NCBI GenBank assembly: GCA_004559845.1
Contig: SFWW01000079.1
Span: 1 to 8,014 of the forward strand
Direction: 5' to 3'
From: a bacterium
GTDB lineage: Bacteria; Bacteroidota; Bacteroidia; Bacteroidales; Muribaculaceae
Length of the DNA stretch: 8,014 nt
Part shown: positions 1-5,606 of the stretch, in pieces
Numbering within the stretch: position 1 is the stretch's first letter
Layout of the letters: each line of letters begins with the position of its first letter
Made by a program: the position numbers and the translations under genes
The notes under the pieces: generated by a model
Seen by the model: the letters and a program-made list of their open reading frames with translations, nothing else
Database searches by the model: none
Told to the model about the DNA's origin: nothing

Positions 1-783
1 CACTAATGTGGCAATGGAGATAGCCACGCCGAGGATGCTGGTGCCAAACGACCAACCCGGAGGAATCGACCAAGAAGAACGTTGCTTTGAGGCATTAGGT
101 TCAACGTAAACCACATCGTTTTGACGCAAATTGTAAGCTGGCGAGAGGAGCAGATTTTTGTCGGTGAGATCCACGCGTTGCACCTCGCGGCTGCCATCGG
201 CATTGGTGTGAATCACGAGCACATTATCTCTTCTGCCGTAGATGGTGAGGTCGCCCGATTGAGCAATGGCTTCCAAAATGGTGATGCGCCCGTTGGCTGA
301 CTTAATTTGTCCGGGATTACCCACTTCGCCCATGGTGTAGACGTGGAAATTTTGAAAACGCACTTCCACGCCGGGTTTTTCGGCAAGGTAGCGAGGATGG
401 ATTCTATTGCAAATGTCGGCTTCCACGGCACTTTGGGTTTTGCCGCCCACCTTAATTTGTCCCAGCATAGGGAACATAATCATTCCATCGTTGTCTACCA
501 AATAATAGTACATGGCGTTTTCGCTATTGTTACTGTTGGTGTTGCCGGTGGTTACCATCTCGGTTTTGTTGAAAAATTTCACCAATTCAGGGTTGGATGC
601 CGTTACATTGATTTGGAGCAAATCGCCGGGCATAATCACGGGGGTGTTGGTTTTTGCTGTAGCTTTCAGCACATCGGCAGGCAGTGATTCCACATTCTGC
701 ATGTAGGTGATGTCTTGCGGGGTAGAGCAACTTGCCATTACCACGGCAAGCACTGCCATCATTACATAATGTTTGATTTTCAT
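1..783 (-). CDS. Polysaccharide export outer-membrane lipoprotein (Wza/BexD-like), 3' end cut by window
   Basis: The reading frame is open from an ATG at 783 to the left edge (261 codons, no stop), so the C-terminus lies outside. Residues 1-19 form a lipoprotein signal (hydrophobic VMMAVLAVVMAS then Cys19; lipobox MASC). A Poly_export-type domain follows at about 47-140, opening with the family motif IMPGDLLQINV. An SLBB-type domain follows at about 145-200 (YTMGEVGNPGQ, then ITILEAIAQSGDLTIYGRR), then LRQNDVVYVEPN and a hydrophobic end segment from about 247. Known members form the outer-membrane pore for capsule or exopolysaccharide, working with a Wzc-type inner-membrane partner. Bacteroidales versions are about 265-270 residues, so only a few residues should be missing. 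Partner genes would lie to the left of the window. The family call is firm; the glycan exported is unknown. Confidence 0.9.
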   Translation of the reverse strand, partial: MKIKHYVMMAVLAVVMASCSTPQDITYMQNVESLPADVLKATAKTNTPVIMPGDLLQINVTASNPELVKFFNKTEMVTTGNTNSNNSENAMYYYLVDNDGMIMFPMLGQIKVGGKTQSAVEADICNRIHPRYLAEKPGVEVRFQNFHVYTMGEVGNPGQIKSANGRITILEAIAQSGDLTIYGRRDNVLVIHTNADGSREVQRVDLTDKNLLLSPAYNLRQNDVVYVEPNASKQRSSWSIPPGWSFGTSILGVAISIATLV

Positions 784-831
784 ATTATTGAGAAATTGTG
801 TTGTTAATAGCGCTATCCTTGATAAAGCATA

Positions 832-865
832 CAAAGTTATAAAAAAAAATATAAACATTTTCAAA
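832..865 (-). promoter_or_regulatory. Bacteroidetes-type promoter for the polysaccharide export gene
   Basis: Read on the minus strand, 839-832 is TAACTTTG, an exact match to the Bacteroidetes -7 consensus TAnnTTTG. A TTTG at 865-862 lies 22 nt upstream, slightly longer than the usual spacing of about 19-21. The box is about 50 nt upstream of the ATG at 783. The -7 match is seen directly; its function is inferred. Confidence 0.6.
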
Positions 866-944
866 ATTGTGAAAATTATCCACCATTTTCATCACTTTGT
901 GATTTTTTTTACACGCATGATGCACGCCGATGGCTGAGATTTGC

Positions 945-952
945 TAATTTTG
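945..952 (+). promoter_or_regulatory. Possible -7 box for the broken glycosylase gene
   Basis: TAATTTTG matches TAnnTTTG 23 nt before the ATG at 976. No TTTG sits at the expected -33 distance, and the region is AT-rich, so a chance match is possible. A working box here would mean the broken gene may still be transcribed. Confidence 0.35.
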
Positions 953-975
953 CAAAAAAAAAACTACAGTTCGCA

Positions 976-1525
976 ATGCAAGATTTGTCAGCTATCCCTA
1001 TTGAAACGCATCCCTTTCCGCCTTTTGTGCCTATCGGAGCCCGTGTGCTGATGCTCGGCACTTTTCCGCCTAAGCCTCATCGCTGGGCAATGGAGTTTTT
1101 TTATCCCAATCGCACCAATGATATGTGGAAAATTATGGGGCTCATTTTCTTTGGCAATCCGTTTCAATTCTATGATGCCGAAGCCAAAACCTATCGTTTG
1201 CCTCAGCTCAAACGCTTTCTTGAGCAGCAACACTGCCACGCGTGTGCGAAGGCTCAAAGATAATGCCAGCGACAAATTTTTAGATATTGTGCAAACCATC
1301 GATTTATCTCATTTTTTTTACACTTGCCCCACTATCAACGCCGTGGTTACCGCTGGTGAGAAGGCCACTGATGTGGTGGCGCAAATGGCTGGCGTACAGC
1401 CGCCAAAAATGGGCGAAGCGGTGGAGTGTGAACTTGCCGGGCATGCCTTCACCTTATATAGAATGCCGTCGTCGAAAGCGGAGGCGTATCGAAAAATGTT
1501 TCGCCAAATTGGTTATGATATTTGA
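976..1525 (+). pseudogene. Uracil-DNA glycosylase family protein, frameshifted
   Basis: The N-terminal half starts at ATG 976 and reads in one frame to a TAA at 1261-1263. It carries HPFPPFVPIGARVLMLGTFPP and FFYPNRTNDMWKIMGLIFFGNP (each given in part), typical of the Bacteroidetes uracil-DNA glycosylase (Mug/UDG-superfamily) proteins of about 190 residues. The C-terminal half continues in the +1 frame from about 1229 (NTATRVRRLKDNASDKFL, then VVTAGEKATDVV and YRMPSSKAEAYRKMF) to a TGA at 1523-1525. Both halves belong to one family protein in the right order, so the gene is split by a frameshift near 1228. From memory of intact relatives, about five residues (a GIAxY-like stretch) are missing at that junction. 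About ten more (SRAYPLAL-like) appear to be missing in frame near 1474. Intact members would be base-excision repair enzymes; this copy should not give a full-length protein unless the shift is a sequencing error or is recoded. Confidence 0.75.
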
Positions 1526-1536
1526 AAAATAATTTG

Positions 1537-1544
1537 TAACTTTG
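1537..1544 (+). promoter_or_regulatory. -7 box for the dedA-rpe-tRNA unit
   Basis: TAACTTTG is an exact TAnnTTTG match, 20 nt before the DedA ATG and 11 nt after the stop of the glycosylase pseudogene. The position expected for the -33 element holds only a weak TTATG. The 5' leader would be short. Confidence 0.55.
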
Positions 1545-1564
1545 CACCAAAGTTTAGGACTTGG

Positions 1565-2302
1565 ATGAAAAAACAAACTGTTCAGATGCTCATCGGAGCA
1601 ATCGTATTGGTGGCTTTGATAGCGGCGGTTGTCGTTTATATGCCAAATTTAGATGCACAGTCGCTCTATAATTGGTTTAAAGACAATATGGGCTACACAC
1701 TGATATTCTTGCTGATGGCAGTAGAAAGTTCGTTCATTCCTTTCCCCAGCGAAATAGTGGTGCCTCCGGCAGCCTATTTTGCATGCTCCGGGGCAAGCCA
1801 CGCCAATATCAATGTGGTGATGGTGGTGGTGGTTGCCACTTTGGGGGCATTGGTTGGAGCATGTGTTAATTATGTGATTTCCATGTTTATCGGTAGGCCG
1901 GTGATTTATGGATTTGCCAATAGCAGAATCGGACACATGTGCTTAATTGATGCAGAAAAGGTGGAAAAGTCGGAGAAATATTTTGCTTCTCACGGCGCTG
2001 TGTCCACTTTCCTCGGGAGATTAATCCCGGGTATCAGGCAGCTGATATCCATTCCGGCAGGACTGGCACGTATGAATTTCTTTAAATTCTGCGTCTTCAC
2101 TTCTTTAGGAGCCGGCATCTGGAACGTTGCTCTCGCGGTGCTTGGTTGGTGGTTGAGCACTTTTGTGGCAGAACCTGATTTATATGCCCAACTTGAAGCC
2201 AACAATAAGTACCTTACTTATGCAGGTTTTGCCCTCTTTGGCGTTATCGTCCTCTATATCGCATATAAAGGATTAAAAGCCAAACCGATGAAAACGAAAT
2301 AA
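1565..2302 (+). CDS. DedA-family (VTT/SNARE-associated domain) inner-membrane protein
   Basis: A 245-residue polytopic membrane protein of normal length for the family. Hydrophobic segments lie at about 8-26, 44-58, 82-110, 145-165 (re-entrant type), 176-200 and 217-234. The DedA signature is visible: E54-S-S-F-I-P-F-P-S-E, and FLGRLIPGIRQLISIPAG around R152, P155 and R158, then a GAGIWN turn at 182-187. DedA proteins are implicated in lipid scrambling or undecaprenyl-phosphate recycling, proton-motive-force homeostasis and drug resistance; the substrate of this one cannot be read from sequence. The ATG at 1565 follows a good -7 box. The next gene, rpe, starts 13 nt after the stop, so the two are probably co-transcribed. 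A GTG-rich run at about 1816-1840 encodes Val residues of a membrane helix. Confidence 0.93.
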   Translation: MKKQTVQMLIGAIVLVALIAAVVVYMPNLDAQSLYNWFKDNMGYTLIFLLMAVESSFIPFPSEIVVPPAAYFACSGASHANINVVMVVVVATLGALVGACVNYVISMFIGRPVIYGFANSRIGHMCLIDAEKVEKSEKYFASHGAVSTFLGRLIPGIRQLISIPAGLARMNFFKFCVFTSLGAGIWNVALAVLGWWLSTFVAEPDLYAQLEANNKYLTYAGFALFGVIVLYIAYKGLKAKPMKTK

Positions 2303-2315
2303 ATACGTTGATGAT

Positions 2316-2960
2316 ATGAAAGTTTCGCCATCACTTCTATCAGCCGATTTTTGCCACTTGGGCGAGGAATTGGATTTTATCAACGACAGTGAAGCCGATA
2401 TGCTTCACATCGACATAATGGATGGCGTGTTCGTGCCTAATATTTCTTTCGGGTTCCCCGTTCTGAAATATGTGAAAGAGCGTTGCAAAAAACCTTTAGA
2501 CGTCCACCTGATGATTGTGGAGCCGCAAAAGTTTGTCAACGAAGTGCGCGAAACCGGTGCCGAGGTGATGACGGTTCACTACGAAGCGTGTGTGCACCTC
2601 AATAGAGTGGTTCAGCAAATCCACAATGCCGGGATGAAGGCTGGGGTGTCGATCAATCCTGCCACACCGGTTTGCTTGCTGAAAGATATTTTGGCAGAGG
2701 TGGATTTAGTGCTCCTTATGAGCGTGAACCCCGGATTTGGAGGACAAAAATTCATTCCGGGCACCATTCAAAAAGTGAAAGAATTGCGCGAACTCATCGC
2801 CACTACAGGTAGCAATGCACTCATAGAAGTAGATGGCGGGGTCAATGACCAAACGGGAGCGCAACTGGCCCAGGCCGGAGCGGATATTGCCGTGGCAGGC
2901 AACTATGTGTTTAAATCAACAAACCGTAGCCAAGCCATCCATTCGCTCAAGGTCTTATAA
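2316..2960 (+). CDS. rpe: Ribulose-phosphate 3-epimerase
   Basis: A 214-residue TIM-barrel enzyme interconverting D-ribulose 5-phosphate and D-xylulose 5-phosphate in the cytosolic pentose phosphate pathway. The N-terminus SPSLLSADF is diagnostic. HIDIMDG gives metal ligand H31 and catalytic/ligand D33, DVHLM gives H64, and EVDGGVN gives catalytic D173. The phosphate-binding loops are LLMSVNPGFGGQKF at about 133-146 and VAGNYVFKS at about 193-201. All key residues are present and the length is normal. An earlier ATG at 2311 stops after two codons, so 2316 is the start. The gene follows the DedA gene by 13 nt and ends 4 nt before a tRNA, which suggests a shared transcript. Confidence 0.97.
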   Translation: MKVSPSLLSADFCHLGEELDFINDSEADMLHIDIMDGVFVPNISFGFPVLKYVKERCKKPLDVHLMIVEPQKFVNEVRETGAEVMTVHYEACVHLNRVVQQIHNAGMKAGVSINPATPVCLLKDILAEVDLVLLMSVNPGFGGQKFIPGTIQKVKELRELIATTGSNALIEVDGGVNDQTGAQLAQAGADIAVAGNYVFKSTNRSQAIHSLKVL

Positions 2961-2964
2961 AAAA

Positions 2965-3051
2965 GGAAAGATGCCGGAGTGGCCGAACGGGACGGTCTCG
3001 AAAACCGTTGTACTCTTACGGGTACCGAGGGTTCGAATCCCTCTCTTTCCG
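2965..3051 (+). tRNA. tRNA-Ser (anticodon CGA)
   Basis: The acceptor stem GGAAAGA (2965-2971) pairs with TCTTTCC (3044-3050), with discriminator G at 3051. The anticodon stem ACGGT/ACCGT (2992-2996, 3004-3008) encloses loop CTCGAAA, anticodon CGA at 2999-3001, reading UCG codons. The long variable arm around 3009-3026 marks a class II serine tRNA. The T arm GAGGG-TTCGAAT-CCCTC spans 3027-3043. The 3' CCA is not encoded (CAA follows the discriminator), so it must be added by nucleotidyltransferase. The tRNA starts 4 nt after the rpe stop and is followed by a terminator. Confidence 0.97.
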
Positions 3052-3060
3052 CAAATAATG

Positions 3061-3094
3061 AAGAAGGAAGCCTGCATATAGCTTCCTTCTTTTT
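3061..3094 (+). terminator. Rho-independent terminator after tRNA-Ser
   Basis: AAGAAGGAAGC (3061-3071) pairs perfectly with GCTTCCTTCTT (3081-3091) around a 9-nt loop; the 3' side runs into TTTTT. It lies 9 nt after the tRNA and would end the dedA-rpe-tRNA transcript. Confidence 0.9.
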
Positions 3095-3099
3095 ATTTC

Positions 3100-3300
3100 T
3101 ACAACTAATCAAAATGCCATATTTTGAACAGAGGGTCAGTCCCATGTCCAAAAATTTTTCAGTTTCCGCCGGCAAAATCTCTGTTGGCGATGCCGTATCG
3201 TGGGCTGCAAGCGTCGGTTGGAGGTGGCCTCGGCTCGATGGAGGGTCTTGAGAGGGGCGGTTGTGACAATCTCGGCTAACGCCTTTTTTATTCTTAGATA
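3100..3300. other. Unassigned GC-rich spacer between two terminators
   Basis: No gene is supported here. From about 3131 to 3285 the sequence is clearly richer in G and C than the other spacers in the window, which are AT-rich. Short open frames exist on both strands, but none has a family signature or a promoter box with good spacing. GAGGGTC occurs at 3131-3137 and 3241-3247, and CTCGGCT at 3229-3235 and 3271-3277. The right end has an imperfect stem (GGCG...CGCC, 3256-3283) followed by TTTTTT on the plus strand, a weak terminator-like end. It could be a small RNA, a dispersed repeat or gene debris. Confidence 0.4.
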
Positions 3301-3302
3301 AT

Positions 3303-3342
3303 AAAAAAGTGATAGCAAAGGAGCAACCACCTTTGCTATCAC
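3303..3342 (-). terminator. Rho-independent terminator of the modular glycan-binding gene
   Basis: On the minus strand a perfect 13-bp stem, GTGATAGCAAAGG with its complement (3342-3330 and 3321-3309), closes an 8-nt loop and is followed directly by TTTTTT (3308-3303). It lies about 45 nt after the stop at 3387. Confidence 0.93.
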
Positions 3343-3360
3343 ATATATGAGTGTGCTTAT

Positions 3361-3376
3361 CCCCCTCGGGAGGGGG
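3361..3376 (-). repeat. GC-only hairpin between stop codon and terminator
   Basis: CCCCCT (3361-3366) and AGGGGG (3371-3376) pair around a 4-nt loop. It lies in the short 3' untranslated region, 10 nt after the stop of the modular gene and ahead of the main terminator. It has no U-run of its own, so a role as a 3' stabiliser is only a guess. Confidence 0.5.
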
Positions 3377-3386
3377 GAATGGAGCG

Positions 3387-5051
3387 TTATTGAATAATGA
3401 GGTTTACGAGAGCGGTAACGTCGCTTACGGTGATGGTGCCGTCAGCATTCACATCGCATGCATCATTCTTTTCGGCTGTAGCGAGAATCACGTTCACCAG
3501 TTCGGTTACGTCGCTCACGTTCACTATGCCGTCGCCATTGATGTCGCCGGGAATTACGGGTGTGGTGGGCAGCGTAACGATGAGCATGCTGCTTTCCAAA
3601 TTCACGGTGAGCACATATTCGCCTTCTGCAATCTTGTAGGCAGAGGTTGAACCTTGAGGACCGAGACCCACGGCATTGCCAAAGTGCTCTTCAGTGATGA
3701 AGAAAGGCTCTTCAGTGTTGGCGCCGAAGCGATATGCTGCGATGGCATCCCAATCGTTTTCGTTTTCACCGAGTTTCTTGGTAAAACTAAAGAAGTTGTA
3801 GCCTTCGTTCACGCCGTCGCAAGCCACAGTGGCTTGGAATTCGTTGTCAGAAATCTTATTCATCTTCACGCCCACATTGGCAGCCCAACCGTTGCTATTC
3901 ACTTCGCCGATTACATAGAGTTCGCCGGTTTCCACCACTTCGTTCATTTCGCCGGTGATGATGAGTTTGCGAGTTGCCATATTTAATTCAAATTGGTAGG
4001 TGCCTCTCGGAATTTTGAATGCCACTGCGGTGCCCGGTTCGGATACTTCAATTTCGGTGCCGAGCAAAGCGCCGGTGATGGGGAAGTCGTCGAGCGCCAC
4101 GGAGCCGAAGCGATATTCGCCAATAGCATCCCAACCTTGGTTGGCTGTGTCGGTGGGTGCTGCAAGTTTGGTGGTGAAGCTGAAGTAGTTGTAGCCGGCT
4201 TCGTTGCCTGTGGCTTCCACGCTGGCGGTGTACACTTTTGCTTCGGAATCAAATGTCATTGGAATGCCTTGATATGCGCTCCACACGCCGCCATTGAGCG
4301 AACCGAGAATATACACGTTGTTGCCCGGATCGGGAGTGTCGCCTGAGGGGTCGGAAACGGCGTAGGTGGAACCGCCGCTATAGGTATACACCTTTCCATC
4401 TTCGGGTGTGATGTTGGCAGTTTGGTTGGTGCCGTCGTTGAAAATCAAGCCGGGGCTTGTGGAATTGTGCGTGTAGGTGAGGTAGTAGTATTCCGTACCG
4501 TTCACACTCTTGGTGGGGAGGGTGGTGATGTCGTCGCCGGGCCATTCGTTTTGGGCGTAGTTGCCATCATTGTCCCATGCCCAGATGTTGCCGGTTGACA
4601 CTTTGCTCACATAGATGGTGCCATTGAAGATAGGTAATTCGATAGATGATTTTTTTGTCACTTTCAAGGTTTTGGTACTCACTTTAAAAGTGAAGGTGTA
4701 GGTGCCTGCTTCTGCAAAATTGCAGTATGGGCTTAGGTCGGTGTTTTGCGTGAGCACTGTTTCGGTGTCGAAAGGCACCAATTTGTTGCCACCATAGCGA
4801 TAGGGGAGAATAGTGCTCCAGTCGTTTTTGTTTGCACCGAGTTTGCTGGTGAGGCCAAAATACTGATTACCGGTCACAGTTACGTCGATGTCCACGGTAT
4901 ACACGTCGTTGTCGGTGGTGGTCATTGCCACGCCCTTGCTGGGGTCCCAGCCATCCGGGCTGATAGCACCGATAATCCACATATCGGCGCGCATTTGGAA
5001 GCTAACCAATGCCACCAACATAAAAAGAAAAAGGGTAATGTTCTTTTTCAT
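3387..5051 (-). CDS. Secreted modular carbohydrate-binding-like protein with dockerin-type C-terminus
   Basis: A 554-residue protein. Residues 1-22 are a Sec signal peptide (MKKNITLFLFMLVALVSFQMRA) without a lipobox Cys. Then come a repeat module at about 24-133, a CBM26-like starch-binding module at about 144-226 (IYVSK, IWAWD, EWPGDD, LIFNDG, TPEDGKVYTY), and two more repeat modules at about 246-367 and 377-494. The three repeats share a W/YxIGxxxxxGW opening, a YF(S/G)(F/L)T(T/S/K)KL core and a W(D/S)xIxxYR(F/Y)G block. They resemble SusE/SusF-type modules. The end (501-554) holds two dockerin-like Ca loops: D503, N505, D507, N511, D514 and D533, N535, D537, T541, D544. Such tails are common on secreted Bacteroidales proteins; no cohesin is seen here. 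It probably binds starch-like glycan at or outside the cell surface. No catalytic domain is present. It stands alone with its own promoter and terminator, with no SusC/SusD next to it. Confidence 0.85.
   Translation of the reverse strand: MKKNITLFLFMLVALVSFQMRADMWIIGAISPDGWDPSKGVAMTTTDNDVYTVDIDVTVTGNQYFGLTSKLGANKNDWSTILPYRYGGNKLVPFDTETVLTQNTDLSPYCNFAEAGTYTFTFKVSTKTLKVTKKSSIELPIFNGTIYVSKVSTGNIWAWDNDGNYAQNEWPGDDITTLPTKSVNGTEYYYLTYTHNSTSPGLIFNDGTNQTANITPEDGKVYTYSGGSTYAVSDPSGDTPDPGNNVYILGSLNGGVWSAYQGIPMTFDSEAKVYTASVEATGNEAGYNYFSFTTKLAAPTDTANQGWDAIGEYRFGSVALDDFPITGALLGTEIEVSEPGTAVAFKIPRGTYQFELNMATRKLIITGEMNEVVETGELYVIGEVNSNGWAANVGVKMNKISDNEFQATVACDGVNEGYNFFSFTKKLGENENDWDAIAAYRFGANTEEPFFITEEHFGNAVGLGPQGSTSAYKIAEGEYVLTVNLESSMLIVTLPTTPVIPGDINGDGIVNVSDVTELVNVILATAEKNDACDVNADGTITVSDVTALVNLIIQ
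3570..3923 (-). repeat. Internal repeat module 3 of the glycan-binding protein
   Basis: Encodes residues 377-494: LYVIGEVNSNGW, YNFFSFTKKLGENENDW, DAIAAYRFG, ending YVLTVNLESSMLIVTLP. Modules 2 and 3 are similar enough to suggest duplication within the gene. The dockerin-like pair (3390-3551) follows directly. Confidence 0.8.
3951..4316 (-). repeat. Internal repeat module 2 of the glycan-binding protein
   Basis: Encodes residues 246-367: VYILGSLNGGVW, YNYFSFTTKL, GWDAIGEYRFG, ending YQFELNMATRKLIITG. It is close to module 3 in sequence and order of motifs. Confidence 0.8.
4653..4982 (-). repeat. Internal repeat module 1 of the glycan-binding protein
   Basis: Encodes residues 24-133. It opens with MWIIGAISPDGW and contains YFGLTSKLGANKNDW and LPYRYGG. 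It is the most diverged of the three copies and is separated from the others by the CBM26-like module (4374-4622). Confidence 0.75.
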
Positions 5052-5121
5052 ACTTGTTGAGTTTTTAAGATGTAAATAATTATTTAAGAGGTTTTTGGAG
5101 ATTTTGAATTTTGCTTGTGCT

Positions 5122-5129
5122 CAAAATTA
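5122..5129 (-). promoter_or_regulatory. -7 box for the modular glycan-binding gene
   Basis: On the minus strand 5129-5122 reads TAATTTTG, matching TAnnTTTG. It lies 70 nt upstream of the ATG and would give a leader of about 60-65 nt, AT-rich and without a Shine-Dalgarno sequence. No TTTG is found at the -33 distance, which fits a promoter needing an activator, though the context is AT-rich. Confidence 0.45.
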
Positions 5130-5184
5130 TATAATTATTTGATTTTTATGGATTATGCATCGCGTGTTTTTCTGAAAAAATATA

Positions 5185-5198
5185 TGCAAACGATTGCA
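5185..5198. promoter_or_regulatory. LacI-family-like operator in the divergent spacer
   Basis: TGCAAACGATTGCA is a near-perfect palindrome centred on CG; its half-sites TGCAAAC and TGCAATC agree at 6 of 7 positions. The AAACGATT core matches the AAnCGnTT shape typical of LacI/PurR/CcpA-type operators. It sits about 55 bp outside each of the two divergent -7 boxes (5122-5129 minus, 5252-5259 plus), so it could serve either gene. No regulator gene is in the window. The palindrome is seen; the regulator family is inferred. Confidence 0.4.
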
Positions 5199-5251
5199 CG
5201 ATGATGTGTGGATGATGAAAAAATGCTTAAATTTCTGCGAATAATGCGCCG

Positions 5252-5259
5252 TAAATTTG
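5252..5259 (+). promoter_or_regulatory. -7 box for the small lipoprotein gene
   Basis: TAAATTTG matches TAnnTTTG, 58 nt before the ATG at 5318. No convincing -33 element is visible. It is preceded by the GC-rich patch GCGCC in an otherwise AT-rich spacer. Confidence 0.45.
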
Positions 5260-5317
5260 AATTATTATTGTTTTTTTAAGATATTTGCATCTGAAATCCA
5301 ATTTATATTATTCAACA

Positions 5318-5500
5318 ATGCGAATGCGTCACTTTTTCATATCATTGCTTTTATTGATGCTGGCTTGCCTTGCTTCTTCGTGTGTGAGCCGAATTATGTA
5401 TGAAGACGGCGAGTTTGATGGCAGCGATGTGATTGAAAATGCCGACGATATCATGCTTCTTAATAGCGAAATCAACCAAGACGATGCCTTCCACGACTAA
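5318..5500 (+). CDS. Small acidic lipoprotein of unknown function
   Basis: A 60-residue product from ATG 5318. Residues 1-21 (MRMRHFFISLLLLMLACLASS) are a lipoprotein signal: positive N-end, leucine-rich core, and lipobox ASSC with Cys22. The mature part is only about 39 residues and very acidic (YEDGEFDGSDVIENADD and later DD, D), with no Lys and a single Arg, and no recognised domain. An upstream TTG at 5285 is in frame but would add a non-hydrophobic N-extension, and ATG 5324 is a second option. It has its own -7 box and faces away from the glycan-binding gene; the two share a spacer with a putative operator. I do not recognise the family. The signal sequence makes a real gene likely. Confidence 0.7.
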   Translation: MRMRHFFISLLLLMLACLASSCVSRIMYEDGEFDGSDVIENADDIMLLNSEINQDDAFHD

Positions 5501-5524
5501 TCTCTTGCCGGTATCGGGATGCAC

Positions 5525-5560
5525 AAAAATTGGAGGCAATCGCTAAGTGCAGTTGCCTCC
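5525..5560 (-). terminator. Terminator of the serC-serA operon
   Basis: On the minus strand GGAGGCAA (5560-5553) pairs with TTGCCTCC (5539-5532) around a 13-nt loop, followed by AATTTTT. It lies 47 nt after the serA stop. The same hairpin also lies after the lipoprotein stop at 5500, but no U-run follows it on the plus strand. Confidence 0.85.
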
Positions 5561-5606
5561 GTAGGGGATTGATGAAAAAATATTTCTATGTGGATAGTGC
5601 GATGTG

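Noticed and set aside
891..910. ATCAC-TTT-GTGAT followed by a T-run, terminator-like on the plus strand
   Set aside because: The stem is only 5 bp and no plus-strand gene lies upstream in the window; more likely chance in an AT-rich divergent spacer.
1220..1263. Programmed ribosomal frameshift in the glycosylase gene
   Set aside because: No slippery run or stimulating structure is seen at the junction, and residues appear to be missing there, which fits a deletion better.
1649..1936. Minus-strand frame with a run of His opposite the DedA gene
   Set aside because: The His run is the reverse reading of GTG Val codons in a membrane helix; the DedA frame has full family motifs.
2903..3175. Minus-strand frame over rpe end and tRNA-Ser (contains REGFEPSVPVRVQRFSRPS)
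   Set aside because: This is the well-known spurious translation antisense to a serine tRNA; the tRNA cloverleaf is complete.
2979..3251. Plus-strand frame running out of the tRNA into the GC-rich spacer
   Set aside because: It starts inside the tRNA and crosses its terminator, with no domain or promoter; not a gene.
3136..3342. 68-residue minus-strand frame in the spacer
   Set aside because: It starts inside the terminator hairpin of the neighbouring gene and has no recognisable domain.
3351..5060. Several plus-strand frames over the modular gene, rich in His and Ala
   Set aside because: They are antisense shadows of a long gene with signal peptide, repeats and terminator.
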